The notes beneath the pieces are model-generated. The model was given only the letters and a program-made list of their open reading frames with translations, did not search any database and had not been told where the DNA came from. This document shows, piece by piece, positions 7,789 through 15,495 of a stretch of DNA of 40,257 nucleotides (positions within the stretch are counted from its first letter, which is position 1; every line of letters starts with the position of its first letter). A program made the position numbers and the translations under genes. The DNA lies in NCBI GenBank assembly GCA_017475405.1, contig JAFVFN010000019.1, positions 1 to 40,257 on the forward strand. The letters run 5' to 3'. This DNA is from Elusimicrobiaceae bacterium (GTDB lineage Bacteria; Elusimicrobiota; Elusimicrobia; Elusimicrobiales; Elusimicrobiaceae).

Positions 7789-8202
7789 ATGGCTATCAGC
7801 ATCGTCAAACAATACAGTGTTTTTTTGATTAACGAGCCCGGTGCTTTAAAAAGCTTTGCCGAGCTTTTTGTTCGCGAAAACGTGGATATCATCGCCATGG
7901 CACAGGATGTGCGTTACGATGCAGCTGTAGTGCGCTTGGCGGTAGAACATGACAAAGGTATCAGTCATGTTTTAACCAAAGCCGGATTTACCAGTGTAAA
8001 AACGGACGCGATTTGTTTGGATATGCCCAACCGGGTAGGTATTTTGCGAGATATCGGTGAAGTGCTGTCCAACCACGGAATTAATATTACCACCATTTAC
8101 GGAACTGCCGGAACCGGCGGGATTACCCGGTGGATTATTGTAGTTAATGATATTACCAAAGCACTTAATGCCTTGGAAAACAGTGGGTTGTTTGAAGGAT
8201 AA
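7789..8202 (+). CDS. Tandem ACT-domain protein
   Basis: The protein has 137 residues and is made almost entirely of two ACT units. The first starts at KQYSVFLINEPGAL; the second starts at DAICLDMPNRVGILRDIGEV, with the typical Pro/Gly turn leading into a helix, followed by the NITTIYGTAG strand. Stand-alone ACT pairs bind amino acids or small ligands and act as sensors or as subunits of regulated enzymes. No catalytic domain is attached and no amino-acid biosynthesis gene is adjacent, so the ligand is unknown. It has its own sigma-70 promoter and ends 4 nt before the convergent gene at 8206. Confidence 0.82.
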   Translation: MAISIVKQYSVFLINEPGALKSFAELFVRENVDIIAMAQDVRYDAAVVRLAVEHDKGISHVLTKAGFTSVKTDAICLDMPNRVGILRDIGEVLSNHGINITTIYGTAGTGGITRWIIVVNDITKALNALENSGLFEG

Positions 8203-8205
8203 GCG

Positions 8206-8613
8206 TTAAGATTCAGATACAAAGTTGCCTTTGTCATTGAATTTCATCCAGTGTCCGTTGGAAAGAATCACTGTCATATAGCCTTTTTCCAACCCGGCCA
8301 GTCCCTGATTGTGGATAATAGTTTTCCCGTCTTTTAATTTAAATACCATGGCCCCGTTATCGCGGTACATGGACGCATCTTCCATACTAACTCCCAATAA
8401 TTTACCGGAAGCTTCATAATAACGACCGGACCGAAAAGAATTCAGCGTACGCACCAAATCTGTGCAGGACATGTTTTGCACTTCGCAGGAACCGGTCGGT
8501 GCGGGTTTAGAGCCGGTAAGAGCCCAGGTAGTTACTTTGGCTACAATCTCACCGCGCCACATATATCCCAATAAGATTAAACAAACGATAACCACTATGG
8601 TGCTGCCTTTCAT
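8206..8613 (-). CDS. Single-pass membrane hypothetical protein
   Basis: The protein has 135 residues with one N-terminal hydrophobic segment (STIVVIVCLILLGYMW), so it is likely anchored in the inner membrane with the rest outside. The soluble part has a Cys pair (GSCEVQNMSC) and a glycine-rich, beta-like C-terminal half. The family is not recognised. It starts 3 nt after the DUF167 gene on the same strand, so the two are probably cotranscribed from the leaderless promoter at 8850. Confidence 0.65.
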   Translation of the reverse strand: MKGSTIVVIVCLILLGYMWRGEIVAKVTTWALTGSKPAPTGSCEVQNMSCTDLVRTLNSFRSGRYYEASGKLLGVSMEDASMYRDNGAMVFKLKDGKTIIHNQGLAGLEKGYMTVILSNGHWMKFNDKGNFVSES

Positions 8614-8615
8614 AG

Positions 8616-8843
8616 TTAACCCCTTTGCAAAAACAGTTTAGAAGGACTGGTTGCCCCTTTTATAAGGGAGAGTTTATTTTCAGGTATACCTAACGTGTTG
8701 GCCAGTATCGTGCGTACTGCCTCATTGGCCCGACCCTGTTCGGCCGGTGCTTTTACCCAAACTTCAAAGGCGTTAGCGGCCTTTTGTTCAATGCGGTTGT
8801 ACTTTTGCCCGGCATGTACCTTTACTTTAATAAACTGCTCCAT
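8616..8843 (-). CDS. DUF167/YggU-family protein
   Basis: The 75 residues span the whole small family: IKVKVHAGQK at the start, VWVKAPAEQGRANEAV in the middle (the family's PA-x-x-G-x-AN signature), and LSLIKGATSPSKL at the end. The molecular function of this conserved family is not settled. ATG at 8843 lies exactly 6 nt after TATAAT, with no ribosome site, so translation is likely leaderless. It is the first gene of a two-gene operon. Confidence 0.85.
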   Translation of the reverse strand: MEQFIKVKVHAGQKYNRIEQKAANAFEVWVKAPAEQGRANEAVRTILANTLGIPENKLSLIKGATSPSKLFLQRG

Positions 8844-8849
8844 ATTTTA

Positions 8850-8855
8850 ATTATA
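8850..8855 (-). promoter_or_regulatory. -10 box of a leaderless promoter for the DUF167 gene
   Basis: A perfect TATAAT on the minus strand, then TAAAAT (6 nt), then ATG at 8843. Confidence 0.6.
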
Positions 8856-8914
8856 CTCAAATACGGCAAAATTGCAATAGGAGTTTATGTTTGTCGTCGA
8901 ACCAAAAATGGCAC

Positions 8915-8942
8915 TTGCATTGTTTTTTTTTTTTGATATTTT
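8915..8942 (+). promoter_or_regulatory. Class I pilin promoter with T12 spacer (divergent copy)
   Basis: TTGCAT (8915-8920), a 16-nt spacer with T12 (8923-8934), TATTTT (8937-8942). Flanking bases differ from the other three copies, but the T12 length and the 16-nt spacing are kept. Confidence 0.65.
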
Positions 8943-8986
8943 GTTTTTATAGGGATAAAAAACCTAGTATAAGGAGAATCAAATAT

Positions 8987-9490
8987 ATGTATCAACATAA
9001 GCAAGCATTTACGCTCATTGAATTACTCGTAGTTGTGCTCATCATAGGCATACTGGCGGCAGTAGCAGTGCCGCAGTATCGAAAGGTCGTCTATAAAGCC
9101 CGTACTGTGGAAGCTGTTAATATGCTGAAGGCCATTTCTGATGCGCAGGAAGTATATTGGTTAGCCAATGGAAAATATACGAATAATATCCATGATCTAG
9201 ATGTGGATATAGCCGAAGAGCGTGTTTGCGGAGAAGCAAGCCCCAGCCAGTTTTATTGTTTTAGTTGTCATTCATCGGGGCAATGTGATGCAGGAATAAG
9301 TGATGAAAATATGCCCAATATTGAATCTTTATTAGTGCACCGCTCTGGTGGACATTGGCTGGATACTTTATGGTGTATAGCACATAATGGGGTAAATCCA
9401 AAGTCCGATATGGCATTAAGTATTTGTCAAAGTATGGGGCAAAAAGAAATAGACGTATGGATCCCCGGGTATTATTTTAGAATAAAATAA
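8987..9490 (+). CDS. Type IV pilin/PulG-like protein, class I promoter
   Basis: The prepilin has 167 residues with a short leader MYQHKQA and then [17 protein letters not shown]; again Ala precedes the predicted cut. The frame is open further upstream through the promoter, but ATG 8987 with AAGGAG fits the paralogs. The variable domain carries an extra Cys-rich stretch (FYCFSCHSSGQC) besides the C-terminal pair found in the family (LWCIAHNG ... ICQSMG). It ends right at a long hairpin and is convergent with gpmI. Confidence 0.9.
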   Translation: MYQHKQAFTLIELLVVVLIIGILAAVAVPQYRKVVYKARTVEAVNMLKAISDAQEVYWLANGKYTNNIHDLDVDIAEERVCGEASPSQFYCFSCHSSGQCDAGISDENMPNIESLLVHRSGGHWLDTLWCIAHNGVNPKSDMALSICQSMGQKEIDVWIPGYYFRIK

Positions 9491-9533
9491 CAAGCATAGT
9501 TCAAATACCTGATGTATTTGGAACTATGCTTGT
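9490..9533. terminator. Long hairpin between convergent pilin and gpmI
   Basis: A 19-bp stem (ACAAGCATAGTTC then AAATAC, pairing with GTATTT then GAACTATGCTTGT) has a single bulged G and a 5-nt loop. No U-run follows on either strand, so it may act as an RNA 3'-end stabiliser or a weak terminator. Confidence 0.6.
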
Positions 9534-9546
9534 GGATATCTGGTGC

Positions 9547-11103
9547 TTACTTCTTCACGATTAGGCTTTTAGCCGTCATATCAGCGGGTTTTTCAATACC
9601 CATGACGTCTAATACCGTGGCAGCTACGTCGCCTAAATTGCCTGTTTTGGCCATTTCGGCATGGGGATGATCTTTGCTTACATAGACAAAGTCCACCAGG
9701 TTGGTAGTATGCGCGGTTTTGGGCATGTTAATCTTTTCATCCCACATTTCTTCGGCGTTGCCGTGGTCAGCGGTAATAAACACGGTGTAACCTTTGGCTA
9801 AGGCCGCATCGGTAACGGTACCGGTACATTCATCGACGACTTCTACGGCTTTGATTACCGAGTTTAAGTTGCCGGTATGACCGACCATATCGCAGTTGGC
9901 AAAGTTAATGACGATAAAGTCATATTTGTCGCTGGCGATTTGTTTGAGGGCTTCGTCTTTGACAAAGTACGCTTCCATTTCCGGATGTTCGGCAAATGTA
10001 GCAGGATCAAAGCGACCTTTAATTTCAATACGGTCTTCTCCGGCGTATGGTTTAATGAGTTTTCCGTTAAAGAACGAGGTTACGTGTTTAAACTTTTGGG
10101 TTTCGGCTAAACGCAATTGTTTCAAACCGGCGTTGGAAATCACTTCACCCAACAGGTTGTTCATACCGCCGCCATCGGTCATGGAAGGCAGGGCATTAAA
10201 CGGGAACGCATCGTAGTATTTGGTAAGACCGCAATATACGCACGGTACACGGGTGCCGCGGTTTTTACCCGGATAATCATCGTCAATAAAAGCACGGGTT
10301 AATTGGATGGCGCGGTCCTGGCGGAAGTTGAAAAAAATCACCGAAGAGTTTTCTTCCATGCCTTTGTAATCGCCCAATACGGTGGGGGGAATGTATTCAT
10401 CTACCATGGGGCCGCCATCCGGCGTCTTCATGGTTTTGTAATCGGCAGCTACGACTTCTTCGGCCGTGGTGCCGTGTAGACCTTCCGCTCGGACGATCAA
10501 ATTATAAGCCTTGTCGGTCAAAGACCAATCTTCACCGCGGTCCATGGCATAGTAGCGTCCCTGGATAGTGGCAATTTTGCCTGTACCGTATTCTTTCATT
10601 TTTTCTTCCAAAGTACGGATGAACCCGATAGAGCTTTGCGGCGGTGTATCGCGTCCATCTGCAAAGAAGTGTACGTATACTTCTTTAATGCCCTGTTCGG
10701 CGGCAAATTTAATAATAGCGTGCAGATGGTCTTGGTGGGCGTGTACGCCTTCATCCTGTACCAGTCCCATGATGTGCAGCGGTTTATGGTTTTTAATGCA
10801 GTTATCCATACACGCGGTAAACGGAGCTGATTTGAACAAAGAACCGTCTTCAATGGTGTCTTTTAAGCGTTTGAGTTCCTGGATTACAATACGTCCGGCA
10901 CCCATGTTGAGGTGTCCCACTTCACTGGAACCCATATAACCGGCCGGCAGTCCTACCTGTTCGCCGGAAGCTTCAATTTGAGTATGGGGATACTGTGCCA
11001 AATATTTATGCATATTGGGAGTGTTGGCTTTGGATACGGCATTATATGGGCCTGCCTTGGCGTTGCCCCAGCCGTCCCGGATGAGTAATACTACTTTGTT
11101 CAT
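9547..11103 (-). CDS. gpmI: 2,3-bisphosphoglycerate-independent phosphoglycerate mutase
   Basis: The protein has 518 residues, the usual GpmI length. It starts VVLLIRDGWG, where the Asp binds metal. The phosphorylated Ser is in GYMGSSEVGHLNMGAGR near residue 60, and later metal ligands are in NCDMVGHTG and TADHGNAEEM. It interconverts 3- and 2-phosphoglycerate in glycolysis. GGAGAACATCT precedes ATG 11103. It is the last gene of a minus-strand operon behind the DnaQ-like exonuclease, with an 11-nt gap. Confidence 0.97.
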   Translation of the reverse strand: MNKVVLLIRDGWGNAKAGPYNAVSKANTPNMHKYLAQYPHTQIEASGEQVGLPAGYMGSSEVGHLNMGAGRIVIQELKRLKDTIEDGSLFKSAPFTACMDNCIKNHKPLHIMGLVQDEGVHAHQDHLHAIIKFAAEQGIKEVYVHFFADGRDTPPQSSIGFIRTLEEKMKEYGTGKIATIQGRYYAMDRGEDWSLTDKAYNLIVRAEGLHGTTAEEVVAADYKTMKTPDGGPMVDEYIPPTVLGDYKGMEENSSVIFFNFRQDRAIQLTRAFIDDDYPGKNRGTRVPCVYCGLTKYYDAFPFNALPSMTDGGGMNNLLGEVISNAGLKQLRLAETQKFKHVTSFFNGKLIKPYAGEDRIEIKGRFDPATFAEHPEMEAYFVKDEALKQIASDKYDFIVINFANCDMVGHTGNLNSVIKAVEVVDECTGTVTDAALAKGYTVFITADHGNAEEMWDEKINMPKTAHTTNLVDFVYVSKDHPHAEMAKTGNLGDVAATVLDVMGIEKPADMTAKSLIVKK

Positions 11104-11114
11104 AGATGTTCTCC

Positions 11115-11708
11115 TTAAGAGGCGCTAAGTAAATCTTTCCAGCGTTTACATTGGAACTCACTAAGTTGTTCCAGTGTCGTTACGCCGTGTTTACTAAGCT
11201 CCGCTAAAAAATAAAATAAAATTTGTTCAGCCATTTTTGTGTCTGCCATGGCGCGGTGCCAGCCTTCACAGTTAATACCCAACTGTTGGGCGATAAACCC
11301 GAGTCGGTTTTTTTCAAAACGGCCGCTCTTGCGGGCCAGTTTTAAGGTGTCAATAACCGGATACTTCGGGAACCGCATCCCGCATTGTTCAAACTCATAC
11401 TGCAAAAACCCTAAATCAAAATCCGCGTTGTGTGCCACAACGACACAATTATCCAGTACTCCGAGCAGTTGGGGGAGTACCATATCAAAAGTGGGTGCGT
11501 TTTTGACCATCTCATTGGTAATGCCGTGGATGGCAATAACGTCCGGATGCATAGGCATGCCGGGGTTGATGAGCGTGGTAAACTCGTCTAAGCACTGTCC
11601 TGCTTTGGACACGCTCACCGCCACTTCACAAATCTTACCGCCGTCATCGGGCGAGAGCCCGGTGGTCTCAGTATCTAAACAGGCAAATCGTACATCTTTT
11701 AAAAGCAT
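11115..11708 (-). CDS. DnaQ-like 3'-5' exonuclease (DEDDh)
   Basis: The protein has 197 residues and the DEDDh motifs: CLDTETTGLSP (ExoI, Asp/Glu), HNADFDLGFL (ExoII) and HRAMADTKM (ExoIIIe, His...Asp). It is a single-domain protein like DNA polymerase III epsilon or the PolC-type proofreading domain; a C-terminal polymerase-binding tail is not obvious. It could be the replicative proofreader or a stand-alone nuclease. The start at 11708 is 1 nt after the upstream membrane-protein gene, so translation is probably coupled. Confidence 0.85.
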   Translation of the reverse strand: MLLKDVRFACLDTETTGLSPDDGGKICEVAVSVSKAGQCLDEFTTLINPGMPMHPDVIAIHGITNEMVKNAPTFDMVLPQLLGVLDNCVVVAHNADFDLGFLQYEFEQCGMRFPKYPVIDTLKLARKSGRFEKNRLGFIAQQLGINCEGWHRAMADTKMAEQILFYFLAELSKHGVTTLEQLSEFQCKRWKDLLSAS

Positions 11709-11709
11709 A

Positions 11710-12423
11710 TTACCCCACTAAATATAAGCGTAAACGTACCAGCAGACCAATAAAGGCAGCACCGAAAGCACCCACTAAAAAGGCCCATCGGGGTACGTCA
11801 ATCAAGCGAATGCGCCGTGCGTAAATACAGGTTCCCATCCACACAACAAACACCACGGCCCAGCGAAGTCCGGGTAGCAGCATGATTAAAAAGAACACCG
11901 CCCGCACCAAGGCCAGGAGCCATTGTTCATCGAAAGTGGGATATTCACGGCCGTATTTGTCCTGCTCGACTGCGAAAATAAACCATCCGAGCACACGCGT
12001 AGCCAGGACTACACCTACTAAAAATACGACCCACGGTTCTGCAAAAAAGTTGCCGGTCTCATACAAAGTTTTGAAGGGTGCCATGAGCACTAGGAACAAT
12101 ACATTAATCGTGTTCTTGATAAAAAACGTCAATGTATAGCCACCTTTGACTTTACCGCCGAACTGATAATAATAGTCCGTAAATCCGTGGAACAACGCAA
12201 ATAAAATAATACACACCCAGCCGGGCAGGGTAAACTCTTCTAAAAATGGCCATGGATGTGTTAAATAACGGTGGCAAAATGCCAAGGCCAATATCGCGAA
12301 AGTTACCGAGCGGATCGCCATGGCCTGCAAACGGCTTTTTTGTTGGATGCGGTGGATGGAGCGGTGGAAAAATACAAAGTCTGTTAAAAACAATGCTAAA
12401 AATAAACGCCAAAATACAATCAT
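11710..12423 (-). CDS. Multi-pass membrane protein, possibly DUF3307-like
   Basis: The protein has 237 residues and six to seven hydrophobic segments. The N-terminal LFLTDFVFFHRSIH and the later FALFHGFTDYYYQF, with His/Asp in membrane-flanking positions, recall DUF3307-type proteins; this is a weak resemblance, not an assignment. Its ATG overlaps the histidine kinase stop codon (ATGA at 12420-12423), so the two are translationally coupled and may work together. Confidence 0.6.
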   Translation of the reverse strand: MIVFWRLFLALFLTDFVFFHRSIHRIQQKSRLQAMAIRSVTFAILALAFCHRYLTHPWPFLEEFTLPGWVCIILFALFHGFTDYYYQFGGKVKGGYTLTFFIKNTINVLFLVLMAPFKTLYETGNFFAEPWVVFLVGVVLATRVLGWFIFAVEQDKYGREYPTFDEQWLLALVRAVFFLIMLLPGLRWAVVFVVWMGTCIYARRIRLIDVPRWAFLVGAFGAAFIGLLVRLRLYLVG

Positions 12424-14126
12424 ATGTTCTCCTTGGGCAGCCGTACGGTAAACGTACTTCCTTCACCGGGAGCAGAGATAACTTTCAAACTGCCGCCGTG
12501 TGCTTCTGTTAATTGACGACTGATAAACAGTCCCAGACCAAAACCGGGTTTGTCGGCATTGACCTGATGGTATTTGTGAAATAATCCTTTGATCTCTTGC
12601 GCAGAAAGCCCGATACCGCTGTCTTGTACTTCCACAGTATAGGATTTTTTATCCTGTGTCGCTTTAATTTTTACAAAACCGGTTTCCGTAAACTTAATCG
12701 CATTGGATACCAAATTGGTAAGTATGCGCTTAAGCAACTTGGGATCGGCGGGCAGTCGGTCTACGTCCAATTCGGCAGAGAGTTGTAAGTTTTTTTGCTG
12801 AGCCGTAGGACGCAGGGTATCGAGTACCTCTTGTACCAGTGTATGCAGGTCCACACTTTGTTTATGTACTTGTGCCATACCTGCTTCCAACCGGGATACG
12901 TCCAATACATCTTCTAAAAGGCCCGAAAGGTTTTGAGCGGCCTCGCTCATGAGTTTTAAGTAGTTTTGTTTTTCTGCTTCAGACACGTTGCCGTGCTGCA
13001 AAATATAAATATACCCTTGCAGTCCCATGAGCGGAGCCCGTAAATCATGCGCTACCGAGCGAAATACCTGCTCTTTAAGTTCGTTGATTTGCGCCTGTAA
13101 ACGCAAAGCTTGATAGTCTTTTAAGTCGGATGTCATTTGGTTAAATGCATTAATGAGCCGCTTAAACTCACCCCAACCGATTTCCGGATCAACGTGTACT
13201 TCTAAGTTCCCGTGGCTGACCTGCGAGGCGGCTTGAGACAGGGCTTCAATAGGTTCTCCCACGCGCTCGGCAAACGTGAGTGCTCCAAAATACGCCAAAG
13301 TGGCAATTGTTAATAAGAATAGCGCAAGAATAATATTGGTGTGATAGATACTTCGGTAAGCTTCGGATTTAAGCTGTAATACAACAGCGTAAGCTCCTAA
13401 GATCGGTGTTGAGGCAAAAGCGCCTACATAGGTTTCGTGCGGGGTTTTAATGTTTTTAAGTAGTTGTGATTTGGAGGCAAAGGCACGGCGTAGCGCGGCC
13501 GCATCAAACGCAGGAGCGTACGCATTGGCGTATACCTGCCCTTTTTCGTCCACAATATAAATACGTCCTGTACTGCCGATGCGCGGCTGTTGCAAACGAG
13601 TTAAAAACTCCGTATAGCTGAGTACTCCGTAAAGGAAATCTCCGTTTTGTAAGGGGTATAAGAACTCGCTGATGGGGCGTTCTTCAATAACATCGAAACG
13701 GGTTACCGATAAGTGCGGTTCGCGGGCCAGTTCCGAAAGTATCGGATCCCCTTGCAGATCCAACGTGGGTAGTTGTTGCAGTAAAGTCGGGTTGGCGGCT
13801 GCCCGGAATTTTTCTACTCCGTTTTTGTCTAAAACAGCCAACATTACAAAATCCGGATTGGCGGCCAGGGCTTCGTTTAAAACAGGAACGGGAGTTTTAT
13901 TATGCTGCAAAGCAGTCGTGACTTGCGGGGCAAAGGCCAAGCGCCAAGTGAGGTCTTCTATATGTTGACTCATGGAAGAGGCAACCATTTCTGCCAGGTT
14001 GGCATGTGTTTCCAAAATATTATCTTTGAGGTGCAGCTGATAATATCCCAATAACAACAACAAGGGTATCAGCGGGAAAAACACCACTGCCAAAAACAGT
14101 TTAAAGAGTTTGGAAAATATAGACAT
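12420..14126 (-). CDS. Membrane sensor histidine kinase (orphan)
   Basis: The protein has 568 residues. Transmembrane helix 1 is at about residues 8-28, an extracytoplasmic sensor region runs from 30 to 260 with a double-Cache-like look (FDVIEERPISEF, GRIYIVDEKGQVYA), and transmembrane helix 2 is at about 262-285. A HAMP region follows, then the H-box AHDLRAPLMGL, N-box LTNLVSNAIKF, G1 box VQDSGIGLS and G2 box GFGLGLF. All catalytic boxes are intact. No response regulator is next to it; it heads an operon with a membrane protein, an exonuclease and gpmI. GAGG precedes ATG, and a TATAAT box lies about 14 nt upstream of the start. Confidence 0.92.
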   Translation of the reverse strand: MSIFSKLFKLFLAVVFFPLIPLLLLLGYYQLHLKDNILETHANLAEMVASSMSQHIEDLTWRLAFAPQVTTALQHNKTPVPVLNEALAANPDFVMLAVLDKNGVEKFRAAANPTLLQQLPTLDLQGDPILSELAREPHLSVTRFDVIEERPISEFLYPLQNGDFLYGVLSYTEFLTRLQQPRIGSTGRIYIVDEKGQVYANAYAPAFDAAALRRAFASKSQLLKNIKTPHETYVGAFASTPILGAYAVVLQLKSEAYRSIYHTNIILALFLLTIATLAYFGALTFAERVGEPIEALSQAASQVSHGNLEVHVDPEIGWGEFKRLINAFNQMTSDLKDYQALRLQAQINELKEQVFRSVAHDLRAPLMGLQGYIYILQHGNVSEAEKQNYLKLMSEAAQNLSGLLEDVLDVSRLEAGMAQVHKQSVDLHTLVQEVLDTLRPTAQQKNLQLSAELDVDRLPADPKLLKRILTNLVSNAIKFTETGFVKIKATQDKKSYTVEVQDSGIGLSAQEIKGLFHKYHQVNADKPGFGLGLFISRQLTEAHGGSLKVISAPGEGSTFTVRLPKENI

Positions 14127-14191
14127 AATACCTCTATATTATTATACCAATTAAGGACTTTGATGTTGCGTTTGTTCGGACCAAATCCATA

Positions 14192-14203
14192 GGTCCTAGG
14201 ACC
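14192..14203. promoter_or_regulatory. Palindromic operator-like site 1
   Basis: GGTCCTAGGACC is a perfect 12-bp palindrome. It shares its core with the site at 14261; the two centres are 70 bp apart. It lies between the histidine kinase promoter and the 14334 gene. Confidence 0.5.
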
Positions 14204-14260
14204 CAGGAAGATATGGGCCATTACAACGAACCGGGACAGGACTTTTTTGCGATTGGTTAC

Positions 14261-14274
14261 GGGTCCTAGGACCC
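14261..14274. promoter_or_regulatory. Palindromic operator-like site 2
   Basis: GGGTCCTAGGACCC is a perfect 14-bp palindrome that directly abuts the -35 hexamer at 14275. Confidence 0.6.
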
Positions 14275-14303
14275 TTGGGAAAGCGGTTCTAATACACTAT
14301 CAT
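14275..14303 (+). promoter_or_regulatory. Promoter for the 14334 gene
   Basis: TTGGGA (14275-14280), a 17-nt spacer, TATCAT (14298-14303). ACGGAGGT follows before ATG 14334. The palindrome beside the -35 suggests control by a dimeric regulator. Confidence 0.5.
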
Positions 14304-14333
14304 ATAAGTAAGAAAGCAAACGGAGGTAATAAT

Positions 14334-14678
14334 ATGGCTGCTTTACTTATTAATTGGTGCAAGATTATGTTTACCCAAAACAATGGTTCTATCCGGGTTC
14401 GCACGGGTTCCTGTCAGGGCGGCGCTGTCAGTGCTCACGGACAAGTATCCGCATCTGCAGATTATGAAGTGGTATCCAGTCAGTCTTTACTTGCCTCAAA
14501 TCCTTCCGTTCGCTTGGAAGAAAATACCATTTACCTAAATCGCCGTGAGGCCTCGTTTATTAATAAAGAAGTACGCCGGTTATTAAAAGCGAAATTGGCA
14601 GAAACCGAACGCAAGAAGAAACAGGGGATCCCAATGCCGCCCGAGCCGGGAAAAATTGCTTACGCGGTGTATCAATGA
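14334..14678 (+). CDS. Small hypothetical protein
   Basis: The protein has 114 residues. ATG 14334 was chosen for its strong GGAGGT site and because the upstream open stretch is promoter DNA. It has no signal peptide or clear membrane helix. The middle has VSSQSLLASNPSV and LEENTIYLNRREASFINKEV; the latter is followed by a basic, helical Lys/Glu/Arg stretch of about 25 residues and a proline-rich end. The family is not recognised. It stands alone, with a palindromic control region upstream and an intrinsic terminator downstream, which implies regulated single-gene expression. Confidence 0.65.
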   Translation: MAALLINWCKIMFTQNNGSIRVRTGSCQGGAVSAHGQVSASADYEVVSSQSLLASNPSVRLEENTIYLNRREASFINKEVRRLLKAKLAETERKKKQGIPMPPEPGKIAYAVYQ

Positions 14679-14700
14679 TAAAACTTCCTAATGCTTTTAA

Positions 14701-14725
14701 GGGACCGGTACATCCGGTCCTTTTT
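14701..14725 (+). terminator. Intrinsic terminator of the 14334 gene
   Basis: GGACCGG (14702-14708), a 5-nt loop, CCGGTCC (14714-14720) and TTTTT. Confidence 0.92.
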
Positions 14726-14774
14726 AGTTATGAGTGAGTTGGATCGGCGATCGAACTTGCAAAAATAATAATGC

Positions 14775-14802
14775 TTGACGCGTTTTTTTTTTTTGATATT
14801 CT
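14775..14802 (+). promoter_or_regulatory. Class I pilin promoter with T12 spacer
   Basis: TTGACG (14775-14780), a 16-nt spacer with T12 (14783-14794), TATTCT (14797-14802). It is essentially identical to the promoter at 5125 over the whole block up to the start codon. Confidence 0.75.
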
Positions 14803-14838
14803 CTCTTTATAAGTAAAAAAATATATAAGGAGAGAATT

Positions 14839-15366
14839 ATGGTTCAACAAAAACAAGCATTTACGCTCATAGAGCTTTTGGTAGTTGTGTTAATTATAGG
14901 TATCTTGGCCGCCGTAGCTTTGCCACAGTACCAAAAAGCAGTAGATAAATCTCATGCAATGAACGTAATTAATATTCTAAAGGTAATTAAAAATGCTCAA
15001 GAAATATATTATTTAGCAAACGGGAAATATGCAGAGACTTTTGCTGAGTTAGATGTGGAGCTTCCATCGGGGGAACTAACTAGAGATGAAGCTGCAAGAA
15101 AAATATTCAAAGATGGGAGTTCCTATTATTTGTATGTACCGGCTGAATATGGTACTCAATCCGTGAAAGGAGTTCCTATAAAATCACCTGGTGTTACTTT
15201 TGAATACTACTTAGATCATCATTCCAAATTAACAAATAATCCTGCGGGATCCTTCATTCGTTGCGGGGCAACGAATGAGAGAGGTGTGCAGGTATGCAAG
15301 GGTTTAGGAGGAACTTTCGGACATAAGAATAGTGAGACGGAGCAATTTTTCTTTTTATCGTTATAA
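14839..15366 (+). CDS. Type IV pilin/PulG-like protein, class I promoter
   Basis: A prepilin of 175 residues. The leader MVQQKQA and the N-terminal helix [17 protein letters not shown] match the 5189 protein, and the first ~80 nt of the two genes are almost identical before they diverge. The globular domain has LANGKYAETFAELDVELP and the conserved C-terminal Cys pair (FIRCGATNERGVQVCKGLGG). AAGGAGAG lies 4 nt before ATG. The sharp change from near-identity to divergence suggests a duplicated 5' module or gene conversion at the 5' end. Confidence 0.9.
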   Translation: MVQQKQAFTLIELLVVVLIIGILAAVALPQYQKAVDKSHAMNVINILKVIKNAQEIYYLANGKYAETFAELDVELPSGELTRDEAARKIFKDGSSYYLYVPAEYGTQSVKGVPIKSPGVTFEYYLDHHSKLTNNPAGSFIRCGATNERGVQVCKGLGGTFGHKNSETEQFFFLSL

Positions 15367-15443
15367 AAACTGTTATTCTGACAGGGATGATTACTTATAT
15401 AATTTATTTTCTTAGAAGTTTTAAAGAAATATTTCAAAATGAA

Positions 15444-15464
15444 GTCCCCTGCTTAGCAGGGGAC
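15444..15464 (-). terminator. Hairpin after rplI
   Basis: GTCCCCTGC and GCAGGGGAC form a 9-bp stem with a 3-nt loop. On the minus strand TTCATTTTG follows, a poor U-tract. It is the probable end of the rpsF-ssb-rpsR-rplI operon. Confidence 0.6.
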
Positions 15465-15495
15465 GTATCATAAAACGCAAGTTTTTTCCGATTAA

